Below are positions 1-6,961 of a stretch of 64,000 bases of DNA, piece after piece; within the stretch, counting starts at the first letter, position 1, and every line of letters begins with the position of its first letter. This DNA comes from DASRDR01 sp044867785 (lineage in GTDB: Bacteria; Methylomirabilota; Methylomirabilia; Rokubacteriales; DASRDR01), in the NCBI GenBank assembly GCA_044867785.1, contig JBIOVM010000165.1, forward strand, positions 1 to 64,000, written 5' to 3'. Position numbers and translations under genes: made by a program. The notes below the pieces were generated by a model. That model was not told the DNA's origin, did not search any database, and saw only the letters and a program-made list of their open reading frames with translations.

Positions 1-1
1 G

Positions 2-394
2 AGCGGTAAGCGGTGGTCCCACCAGCGGCGCATACCTCAGGCGGCTCTGCAAGAGGCGGCGCGACGACTGGAACGAGCCGAGCTGACAGACGCGAGGTCG
101 TTTGAAGAACTACTCTCGTTGATCGAGAGGGCGGTGCGACCGATCCGTGGGATCGGCGAGCTGTACATCTACGACACCGCGCTGCGCATCGGTGCATATC
201 TCGGGAAGCTGCCGTCGGCGGTCTATCTCCACGCCGGGACGAGGGTAGGAGCCGCTGCGCTTGGTCTCGATCACAGGAGGCGCTCGGTGCCGCCCGGGGA
301 GCTGCCGATACCATTTCGGACGTTGGAACCTCACGAGCTAGAAGACGTCCTGTGCATCTACAAGGGCTGGCTCGCGGGGGCGCGGGGCCGGTGA
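2..394 (+). CDS. Hypothetical protein, 5' end cut by the window edge
   Basis: The frame is open from base 2 to the stop at 394, so the gene starts upstream of the window; the TTG at 119 is only an internal candidate start. The visible 130 residues begin with a charged helical stretch and continue with a conserved-looking core containing IGELYIYDTALRIGAYL and a C-terminal LEPHELEDVLCIYKG. No catalytic motif or membrane segment is visible. I do not recognise a named family and assign no function. It lies about 370 bp upstream of an excisionase/integrase pair, so it may be cargo of the same integrated element. Confidence 0.55.
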   Translation, partial: SGKRWSHQRRIPQAALQEAARRLERAELTDARSFEELLSLIERAVRPIRGIGELYIYDTALRIGAYLGKLPSAVYLHAGTRVGAAALGLDHRRRSVPPGELPIPFRTLEPHELEDVLCIYKGWLAGARGR

Positions 395-760
395 CTCGGT
401 TCAAGAGCACCACGACATCGCCCGTGCCGCGTGGCAGCATTGGACCGCCGTTGAAGCTCACAGGCAGGGAGCGAGGGGTGCGGCCCAAGCCTGGCCACCG
501 CCTCAATATGCAGCGGTCCGCTGCATTTTGTCGCGGGTGTTCGTGAACGCAACCCCGAGGTCTTGCGCTCGAATGATCCGTTCTCCCAATAGGTTGACTG
601 TGGGCCAACGGCAGGGAGAGGGCTGGCACGCCATTTGGACTGGTTGAGACTGCCTGCTACGGGTGACCCATCGACCGGGCTCTGGCGGACAGACTGGGCT
701 CTGTTCTGGTACCCGCGGGCGTGGTTCGCGGCGTGTCGAGAACCGACGCGGAGGTTGGCC
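395..760. other. Non-coding stretch upstream of the excisionase-like gene
   Basis: No convincing gene is seen here; the frames that stay open on either strand have no recognisable protein features. Its one clear structural element is the inverted repeat at 508-526, listed separately. As the intergenic region between a cargo gene and an xis/int module, it is where the xis promoter should lie. Confidence 0.5.
508..526. promoter_or_regulatory. Perfect 9-bp inverted repeat upstream of xis/int
   Basis: ATGCAGCGG is followed by one base and then its exact reverse complement CCGCTGCAT, centred on 517. The 1-base spacer fits a dimeric protein-binding site better than an RNA hairpin. Its position about 235 bp upstream of the excisionase-like start makes an operator or recombination-accessory site plausible; that is inference. 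Confidence 0.4.
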
Positions 761-949
761 GTGGAACAGCTTTTGACCGTCAAGGAGGCAGCTCAGCGGC
801 TGGCATGTACCGAGGCGGCGATCCGCAAGTGGCTCCGCCAGCGACGGCTGCCAGCCGTGAAGATCGGGCGCTTGGTCCGGTTGCGCGAGGCCGATCTTGA
901 GGCCGCGATCGCCAAGGGTGTCCGTCCGCGCGTCGGCGCCTCCAGATGA
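761..949 (+). CDS. Excisionase-family helix-turn-helix DNA-binding protein
   Basis: This 62-residue protein has a MerR/excisionase-type winged helix-turn-helix: the segment LLTVKEAAQRLACTEAAIRK is the classic helix-turn-helix start, and WLRQRRLPAVKIGRLVRLRE is the wing. Such proteins bend DNA and set the direction of tyrosine-recombinase reactions. I chose the GTG at 761 because GGAGG lies at 750-754, six bases upstream; the frame is also open further upstream (to 635), but those residues lack the fold. The integrase gene begins 112 bp downstream on the same strand, so the two form an xis-int module. A plasmid- or phage-type regulator of the same fold is the alternative. Confidence 0.75.
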   Translation: MEQLLTVKEAAQRLACTEAAIRKWLRQRRLPAVKIGRLVRLREADLEAAIAKGVRPRVGASR

Positions 950-1060
950 CGAGACAGTTCTCCGGATGACGCCGCGAATGGGGAACGCGGTGAATCCCGG
1001 CATCCGAGCGCCGATCGGGTTCCTGGCGCGTGAGCTGCGAGCACGACGAGGGGGGCGTGG

Positions 1061-2263
1061 ATGGAGGTAGCAACGTCCGGGGTGAGAGGAGTCTTCTGGA
1101 GGCCTGCGAAGAGAGGCAGTCAGGAGATGAGGCTGCCGGGCGGAAGGAGACAGCGCGGCGCCTGGTGGATTCAGTATTTCTGCGCCCATGGGCATCGGCA
1201 TCGGGAGGAAATCGGACCACGGGACCTCGCAAGCGCTGCTGCAGCCAAGCGTCGGGCCCTGGTCCGGGCGGACCGATACTGTCCCCAAATCGAGCGGGAG
1301 CGTCGGAAGCAGGAGCAGCGGGAGAGGGTGACGCTGGACGAGCTGATTGGGCTCGTCCTCAGAGACTACGAGGACAATGGCAAAGCAGCGGTGCAACGGA
1401 TCCGTGAATACCGAACTCATCTGGTAGACCACTTCGGGAAGCGCCGCTCCGGCAGGGATCTGACTACGAGAGACATCGACAGGTACAAGGACCGTCGCCT
1501 CAAGAAGGAGATAGCCCCGGCCACGATCAACCGTGAGCTGGCGTGCCTCAAGCGAGCGTTGCGGCTGGGCCGCGAGAGGGGGCTGGTGGCGCCGACCGAA
1601 GTGCCGGTCATCAGCCTTTTCTCCGAGCAGAACGTGCGCAGGGGGTTCCTCGAGGAACATGAGTTTCGCAAGTTGCTTCCGCTGCTGCCCGAGCATCTAC
1701 GCACCCTTGCCACCTTCCTTCACCTGACCGGCTGGCGCCTCGGGGAGGCACTCGCGCTACAGTGGAACCAGGTGGACTTCCGGATGGGAGTGGTGCGGCT
1801 CGAGGTGGGTACCACGAAGAATCGCGAGGGTCGAACGTTTCCGTTTGGCGTGCTGCCGGAGCTGGAGGCGATGCTCCGAGAGCAGCGGGAGCGAACCCGG
1901 GTCCACGAGCGGGCGCACGGGCAGATCGTTCGCTGGGTCTTCCACCGGCGGGGAAACCCGATTTACCAAGTAGCGTTCCGGCGGGCGTGGCACCGAGCGT
2001 GCACGAAGATCGCTCTGAAAGGGCGCGTCCCGCATGACCTCCGGCGGACGGCGGTGAGGAACCTCGAACGCGCGGGCGTCTCCCGATCCGTGGCCATGAA
2101 GCTGACCGGGCACAAGACCGAGAGCGTCTACCGCAGGTACGCCATCGTTGCCGAACGGGACCTGGCTGAGGGCCTTCAGAAACTCGCCTCGTTCCGGCAG
2201 GCCGATCGGAGGCGAGCCGCCCCGAGGCCGCGCGGCGCTCGGGGGTCGGCCAAGTCCTCATGA
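1061..2263 (+). CDS. Tyrosine recombinase / site-specific integrase
   Basis: The 400-residue protein has the full phage-integrase layout: an N-terminal arm-type DNA-binding region rich in Arg (about 1-85), a SAM-like core-binding domain (about 90-180) and a C-terminal catalytic domain. The catalytic residues are visible: R226 in TGWRLGEAL, K253 in TTKNREGR, H325 and R328 in HDLRRTA, H351 in GHKTESV and the nucleophile Y360 in VYRRY. It therefore looks active. The ATG at 1061 follows a G-rich ribosome binding site; an ATG at 1127 is an alternative. An excisionase-like gene precedes it and a tRNA-Glu lies 113 bp after its stop, which fits an integrated element, although the integrase sits on the 5' side of the tRNA rather than the usual 3' side. 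Confidence 0.92.
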   Translation: MEVATSGVRGVFWRPAKRGSQEMRLPGGRRQRGAWWIQYFCAHGHRHREEIGPRDLASAAAAKRRALVRADRYCPQIERERRKQEQRERVTLDELIGLVLRDYEDNGKAAVQRIREYRTHLVDHFGKRRSGRDLTTRDIDRYKDRRLKKEIAPATINRELACLKRALRLGRERGLVAPTEVPVISLFSEQNVRRGFLEEHEFRKLLPLLPEHLRTLATFLHLTGWRLGEALALQWNQVDFRMGVVRLEVGTTKNREGRTFPFGVLPELEAMLREQRERTRVHERAHGQIVRWVFHRRGNPIYQVAFRRAWHRACTKIALKGRVPHDLRRTAVRNLERAGVSRSVAMKLTGHKTESVYRRYAIVAERDLAEGLQKLASFRQADRRRAAPRPRGARGSAKSS

Positions 2264-2284
2264 TGGGACCCCGGCCAGCGTGCA

Positions 2285-2306
2285 GTGCCACCAGGAGTGC
2301 CACCAG
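2285..2306 (+). repeat. Tandem direct repeat of GTGCCACCAG after the integrase
   Basis: Two exact copies of GTGCCACCAG, at 2285-2294 and 2297-2306, are offset by 12 bases and lie between the integrase stop and tRNA-Glu. Short direct repeats here are typical of integrase arm-binding sites. The role is inferred from position only. Confidence 0.35.
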
Positions 2307-2376
2307 TTCCGTCACCGGTTGGGCTTGGGCGAGCCGGCCGGTTGTGATAGCCTTACGTAGCGGCTACTTAGGACAC

Positions 2377-2454
2377 GTCCCCGTCGTCTAGGCTGGCCCA
2401 GGACCCCAGATTTTCAATCTGGAAACACGGGTTCGAATCCCGTCGGGGACACCA
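2377..2454 (+). tRNA. tRNA-Glu, anticodon TTC
   Basis: A complete cloverleaf can be drawn. The 7-bp acceptor stem GTCCCCG (2377-2383) pairs with CGGGGAC (2444-2450). The anticodon stem CCAGA/TCTGG encloses the loop TTTTCAA with anticodon TTC at 2413-2415. The T arm ACGGG/CCCGT encloses TTCGAAT. A discriminator A at 2451 is followed by an encoded CCA. The D-arm sequence GTCTAGG..GGCCCAGGAC is typical of bacterial tRNA-Glu. No second copy of its 3' end was seen in this window, so if it is an attachment site the partner lies outside. Confidence 0.96.
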
Positions 2455-3156
2455 ACGCTCCTGCAACTGGGACCCAGATCGACCGGACCCGGGAACTCCA
2501 GCCGCCCGTACTCCCGGCCGCCTTCCTTCTCCGAGATGTACCGCACGCGGAGGCGCTCGGAGTCGACGATGGAGCGCCGTAGCTGGTCACGGTGTCTTGC
2601 ATGGGCTTCCTGGCAATCACGCGACTCGCTAAGGTCCTGCTCGACCAAGTCGGTGGCCCAGCAGATCGGACAACAGGGAACGTCGTGGCGCTCCACTAGA
2701 ACATGGGGCGGCACGGATCGCGTGACCGTCAGGCTCGTCTTCGACAGCCCCGACTCTGGGGCCCGTGGCCCGGCATGCGATGCACTTCCACCGACGCTCG
2801 GGCATCACAGATCCTTCGCGGTGCGGAGTATAGCCCCGGGGGCGCCAGCCTGCGCCTTGGCGCGGGTCCGCGTTGACACTGGGCGGGAGACTCACAGGAC
2901 GGTTCCCCGACTGCCGCGGAGCGCCGCCTGTTTCGTCGCGCACACTTTCGTCTGTTCGCCGGCTCGGGAGGACGGTTACGGGCCATCCCGTACCGACTCT
3001 CCAGGCGCCCTTGCCGGCCCAGGCGGGGCAGCGGTATGGTTCCGACGGGCCCGTGCGATGGTTCCAGCAGCGGCCGGGGGCGGGGCCTGGACAAGGGGCC
3101 CGAGAGACATCCCTGGACACTTCTTTCTACGTGCCGATGCTGGAACGGAGAGGGTC
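2455..3156. other. 700-bp stretch after tRNA-Glu without a firm gene
   Basis: The best candidate is a minus-strand frame starting at 2714. It encodes a Cys-containing N-terminus (VPCCPICW) and a charged helical region (RHRDQLRRSIVDSERLR), then runs into the tRNA. Its first 80 or so residues have protein-like composition, so it could be a gene truncated at the tRNA, but nothing identifies it. The plus-strand frame upstream of the SDR is open from 2536 yet has no recognisable domain before 3157. Confidence 0.35.
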
Positions 3157-3903
3157 ATGGATCTGAAGGGCAAGGTCGCGATCGTCACGGGCGCCGGCAC
3201 CGGCATCGGGAAGGCGATCTCGACGCTGTTGGCCGCGTCCGGCGTCAGCATCGCCGTGAACTACTCACGCTCCGAAGCCGACGCCGTGGCGACCGCCGAG
3301 GAGCTGACGAAGGCCGGTGTCGAGGCGAAGCCGATCCGCGCCGACGTCTCCGTAGCGTCCGACGTCGCGGCGATGATCGAGCAGACCGAGCGCCAGCTTG
3401 GCCGGGTCGACATCCTGGTCAACAATGCCGGCTACACGAAGTTCGTGCCGATGAACGACCTCGAGGGGATGCCCGAAGACGAGTGGGACCGGATCATGGA
3501 CGTCAACGTCAAGGGGACCTGGCTCTGCACGAAGGCAGCGGCCCCGGCGATGCGGCGGGCAGGCGGCGGCGCGGTGGTGAACGTGACGTCGATCGCGGGG
3601 CTCAAGGTCACCGGTAGCAGCATGGCGTACGCCGTCTCCAAGGCAGCGGCGATCCACCTGACGAGGTGCCTGGCCGCGGCGCTGGCGCCGGACGTGCGTG
3701 TCAACTCGGTGGCGCCGGGGCTGGTGGTCACGCGCTGGTGGGCGCACGCCGGTGAGGAGCGCCTCAGCCAGATGGCGAAGTCGATGCCGCTCCAGCACTC
3801 GGTCACGCCGGAACAGGTCGCGACGACGACCCTCGAGCTGATCAGGAACGACTCGATTACCGGCCAGACGATCGCCCTGGACGCGGGGGCGCTTCTGCCA
3901 TAG
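3157..3903 (+). CDS. Short-chain dehydrogenase/reductase (FabG-like)
   Basis: This is a 248-residue classical SDR, the usual family length, and should reduce or oxidise a carbonyl/hydroxyl substrate with NAD(P)(H) in the cytoplasm. The Rossmann glycine motif TGAGTGIG is near residues 12-19, the NNAG motif near residue 90, a catalytic Ser in NVTSIAGLK and the YxxxK motif in AYAVSKAA. The C-terminus ITGQTIALDAG is typical of 3-oxoacyl-ACP-reductase-like SDRs. The ATG at 3157 follows GGAACGGAGAG. The frame is open far upstream, but only residues from here match the family. No operon partner is adjacent, so the substrate cannot be named. Confidence 0.88.
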   Translation: MDLKGKVAIVTGAGTGIGKAISTLLAASGVSIAVNYSRSEADAVATAEELTKAGVEAKPIRADVSVASDVAAMIEQTERQLGRVDILVNNAGYTKFVPMNDLEGMPEDEWDRIMDVNVKGTWLCTKAAAPAMRRAGGGAVVNVTSIAGLKVTGSSMAYAVSKAAAIHLTRCLAAALAPDVRVNSVAPGLVVTRWWAHAGEERLSQMAKSMPLQHSVTPEQVATTTLELIRNDSITGQTIALDAGALLP

Positions 3904-3921
3904 TCCTCTGACCCTCCGAGA

Positions 3922-3940
3922 TGATCCCCCTTCGGGGTCA
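3922..3940 (+). terminator. Possible hairpin terminator after the SDR gene
   Basis: TGATCCCC and GGGGTCA flank a short CTTC loop and pair with one bulged base, 18 bases after the SDR stop. There is no T-tract, so the support is only positional. The rest of 3904-4244 shows no gene. Confidence 0.3.
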
Positions 3941-4244
3941 GTCGTCGAGGACGCCGTGCACGGGGTGAACCCTCACCATCTTGGCCAACTGGGCACCCTG
4001 GGAAGCAGCCAGTGTGGAGTCGAACAGGGCATCGGTACCCCACGCTGTCGTGATCCGCTACTGCTTGACCACCTCGTAGGCCTTGTCGGTGCCCTGTGTC
4101 AGTCCTCTAGGCTCCGTGGAGGCGCGCCTCTCGGGTCGACGTCGGAGGGCGCAGGCGGCGGCCGTCGCACGAGGAACGGCCGGAGGCACCGGGCCCGGGG
4201 GGTCGCGCGATAGCGGGCGCAGACTCGCCCGCGGAGGTCTCGGG

Positions 4245-4733
4245 ATGGAACGAATGGCGACACGAAGCACGCAGGCCCTCAACGGCGCCGTGCTCTTCCT
4301 GCTGGCGGGCTGCGCGGTGTTCGGTCCCGGGATGGCAGCGCCCTCCATCACCGTCTCCGAGCTCCGGCCCAAGGAGAGCACGTTTCTCGAGCAGCGATTC
4401 GTGGCCACCCTCCGCATCCAGAACCCGAACGCCTTCGACATACCGGTCGAGGGCGTCTCGTACGACCTCGAGCTGAACGGCAAGCCGTTCGCGAAGGGCG
4501 TCGGAAAGGCGGACCTGGTGATCCCGGCCTACGGACAGAACGTCCTCGAGACGGAGGCCATCACCACCCTCATGGGATTCGTCCGACAGCTCGAGCAGGC
4601 GCGGTCCGGCGGGCCGAGGTTCAGCTACCGGCTCACCGGCAAGCTCAAGCTCAAGGACCGGACATTCCCGGTGGCGTTCGAGATGAGCGGGGACGATGTT
4701 CTCGGCACCGGGCCGTCGGGGACGACGCCGTGA
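4245..4733 (+). CDS. LEA type 2 family lipoprotein
   Basis: The 162-residue product starts with a hydrophobic segment and a lipobox-like LLAGC near residue 20, then carries a water-stress/hypersensitive-response (LEA14-type) beta-sandwich: LRIQNPNAFDIPVEGVSYDL, then ELNGKPFAKG and a YRLTGKLKLKDRTFPV tail. Bacterial members are outer-envelope lipoproteins with no known reaction and are linked loosely to stress tolerance. The ATG at 4245 has GGAGG at 4233-4237, seven bases upstream; an in-frame ATG at 4254 is possible. The gene ends convergently 230 bp from the HtrA-like gene; nothing is recognised in 4734-4963. Confidence 0.8.
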   Translation: MERMATRSTQALNGAVLFLLAGCAVFGPGMAAPSITVSELRPKESTFLEQRFVATLRIQNPNAFDIPVEGVSYDLELNGKPFAKGVGKADLVIPAYGQNVLETEAITTLMGFVRQLEQARSGGPRFSYRLTGKLKLKDRTFPVAFEMSGDDVLGTGPSGTTP

Positions 4734-4963
4734 GCGCTTGATTACCCTCGTGCGCCGAGGCCCACGAGGAAGTCGGGCCCTATCTCACCCGCGCCGAGCA
4801 GGATGGCGGCCAGTCTGCGAAGACCGGGACTTGAATCTCAGGATCGCGGAGCGCGCCGAGTTTCGCGTGGCGGCAATTCGCCCGCGATCGACGGGCGGCG
4901 ACGGGGGCGTGCGCTTCGTCTCGCGACTCGGGTGGCCGCGCCGGCGTCGAGAGGGCCCGCGGC

Positions 4964-6961
4964 TCAGCGGTCCGACGTGGCCGGGCCGGTCGCCCCGGCG
5001 GTCGAGGGCAGGTCTCGAAGCACCGCTTTCACCCGGTCGATGGGGACGGCGAAGGTGGTCGAGCGCTGCGCGCCGCCGGGGCCGCCGCTCGTCAGGACGC
5101 CGATGGCCTGCCCGCGACGGTTGAGGAGCGGGCCCCCCCAGCCCTCGGGCCGCGGCGAGAGGTCTACCGCCAGGTTGCCCCCGGTCGCGGCGCCGGTCGC
5201 GCGGACGGTGGCCACGGTCAACTCGCGATCGCGGCCGGGCGGGCCGGGAGTCAGCACCGCCTCTCCCGTCACGACGCTCCGAGAATCGCCGAGCGCGATG
5301 GTCGGTAGCCCGGTCGCCGGCACCTTCAGAACGGCGACGTCGTTCAGCGGGTCCCGGGCGACCAGCGAGGCCGTGAGCGTGCGGCCGTCGTGGAGGATGG
5401 CCTCGATCCGGCGCGCATCGCTCACGAGGCGAGCGCTCGTGACGATGTATCCCCGAGAGTCGATCAGAAAACCGCGCTCCACACGCGCCGCGCCGGGCGC
5501 CGCCCCCGTCTTGGCGACACGCAGGCGCACCACCGCCCGGAGGAGCGATGTCATCGACGCGAGGTCGCCCTGCGTAGGCGCCCCGGGCGCTCGCGCGGGC
5601 GCGCTGACGGATGGCGGCGCGGAGATCGCCGTACGGGCCCGTGACGGAGGCAGTCCGCGGAGGGCGCTGGGCGGCCACGGGTTGGCATCGAGCATGGCCG
5701 CCCCACCGGGCGAGCCCGCGGGAGGGGCGCCAGCGATCGGCGTCGGGAGATCCTGGGGGCGGCTCTCCGTGGCGCTGGCGCGCGGCGGCGGGACGTCCCG
5801 AACCGATGCCGAGCCCATTGGCGGCGCCGGCGGCGGAGGTGTGGGAGGCGCGCTGACCGGAGCGCCGGCGGGAGCGCCTGACGGCGGTGCTGGCGCGCGC
5901 GGCGTCGCGGCCGCTGGCGGCGTCGCCGCGGGGGGCGCAGGGATTGCGGGTGACCCGGGCGCGGGCGCCGTCGGCGGGATGTCAGCCGGCGCGGGAGTCG
6001 GACTTGCGGGCGCCCTGGCGATCGGCGCGACCGGAGGCGTGGGCAGTGGTGGCGGACTGACGGGCACCGGCGGCGGCGCTGGCAGCGCCCGGGGCTGACT
6101 CTCCAAAGCCGGGGAAGTCGCGTCCACGACCGGGGCCGGGGGTCGGGCGGGTGGAGGGACGACCGGTAGCGGCGGCGCCGGGGGCACGATCGTCGCGGGC
6201 GCCGTGGCCCGTGGCGCCACGTCGGGAGACGGTCGACTCGGTAAAAGGTCCGCGGGCGCCGGGAGCCGCGCCAGCTGATCGTCCGGGTCTGGCGCGGCGG
6301 GTGCCGAAGGCTTTCCCGCGTCGGCGAGCGGCGTCGGGTCCGCTGCTCGTTTCGCCTGGCCGGTCCCACTCGCCGGCGGCTCGGTGGTCGGGGCCGCGCG
6401 CCGCGCGTCGTCGGGGTCGAAGGCCATCTCCGGGACGGACGACGGGGAACTCGTCTCGTCCGATGGTGATCGGAAGAGGAACGAGAGCGGGAGACCGACG
6501 AGCACGAGGAGCGCTCCGGCGGCCACCAGCCGTCGGAGACGGTACCGAGCCCGGCGCTTGCGACGCCGCGAGGCTCGTGTCCGGGCTCGCCGCGCCTCGA
6601 CCGCGTCCAGGTCGATGACCGGGACCGGCTTCGGACCAGAGGTGACCGTGCACTCGCGGTGGGCGGTGCGAAGCCCCCCCGTGCAAGCGTCGGCGTGACG
6701 CCAGACCTGGTCGCATGCAGGGCAGCGGTGCTCGTGCGGGCCCCGCTCCGGGCCGCTGTCCGGTGCGGCGTCCGTCTGGGGAAGGCACCAGGCACACCAC
6801 GCCAGCCGCCCACCTCGGCAGCGGCCCTCGTGCACCCAGCTGCCCTTGCACTCGGGGCAGCGATGGGTGTGGGGCGGACGAAGCGGATGCTCCTCGGTGA
6901 GCTCCTCGTGGCCTCCCGGCGCGCGGGGAGGCTCCGGGGGCTCGGAGATCGAGCGGCTCAA
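4964..6961 (-). CDS. Zinc-ribbon, proline-rich, HtrA-like pseudoprotease
   Basis: The 665-residue protein has two Cys-rich ribbons (CPECKG..CAWC about 35-59, CPACDQ..C about 80-104), a basic segment, one membrane segment (about 145-163), a very long Pro/Ala linker (about 170-465) and a trypsin/HtrA-like domain (about 470-640). The fold is visible in DSRGYIVTSARLVSDA, ARDPLNDVAVLKV and EGWGGPLLNRRGQAIGVL. The catalytic His expected after TS is missing (TSARLV), and the Ser of GNSGGP is Trp (EGWGGP); only the Asp near 541 remains, so proteolysis is unlikely. A TTG at 6961 overlaps the upstream TPR gene's stop (ATTGA), implying translational coupling. Ribbons in the cytoplasm with the pseudoprotease outside suggest a sensor or scaffold; that is inference. 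Confidence 0.75.
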   Translation of the reverse strand: MSRSISEPPEPPRAPGGHEELTEEHPLRPPHTHRCPECKGSWVHEGRCRGGRLAWCAWCLPQTDAAPDSGPERGPHEHRCPACDQVWRHADACTGGLRTAHRECTVTSGPKPVPVIDLDAVEARRARTRASRRRKRRARYRLRRLVAAGALLVLVGLPLSFLFRSPSDETSSPSSVPEMAFDPDDARRAAPTTEPPASGTGQAKRAADPTPLADAGKPSAPAAPDPDDQLARLPAPADLLPSRPSPDVAPRATAPATIVPPAPPLPVVPPPARPPAPVVDATSPALESQPRALPAPPPVPVSPPPLPTPPVAPIARAPASPTPAPADIPPTAPAPGSPAIPAPPAATPPAAATPRAPAPPSGAPAGAPVSAPPTPPPPAPPMGSASVRDVPPPRASATESRPQDLPTPIAGAPPAGSPGGAAMLDANPWPPSALRGLPPSRARTAISAPPSVSAPARAPGAPTQGDLASMTSLLRAVVRLRVAKTGAAPGAARVERGFLIDSRGYIVTSARLVSDARRIEAILHDGRTLTASLVARDPLNDVAVLKVPATGLPTIALGDSRSVVTGEAVLTPGPPGRDRELTVATVRATGAATGGNLAVDLSPRPEGWGGPLLNRRGQAIGVLTSGGPGGAQRSTTFAVPIDRVKAVLRDLPSTAGATGPATSDR

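Noticed and set aside
503..1696. Minus-strand frame covering the excisionase and integrase genes
   Set aside because: It is Arg/Pro-rich without domain features, and the plus-strand recombinase has all catalytic residues.
2388..2714. Minus-strand small protein running through the tRNA-Glu gene
   Set aside because: Its last residues are simply the antisense reading of the tRNA. The first part looks protein-like, so it is mentioned in the intergenic entry but not called as a gene.
3157..3903. Membership of the first SDR in the H4MPT island
   Set aside because: It lies 15 kb away, has its own ribosome binding site and normal SDR catalytic residues, with no C1 gene nearby.
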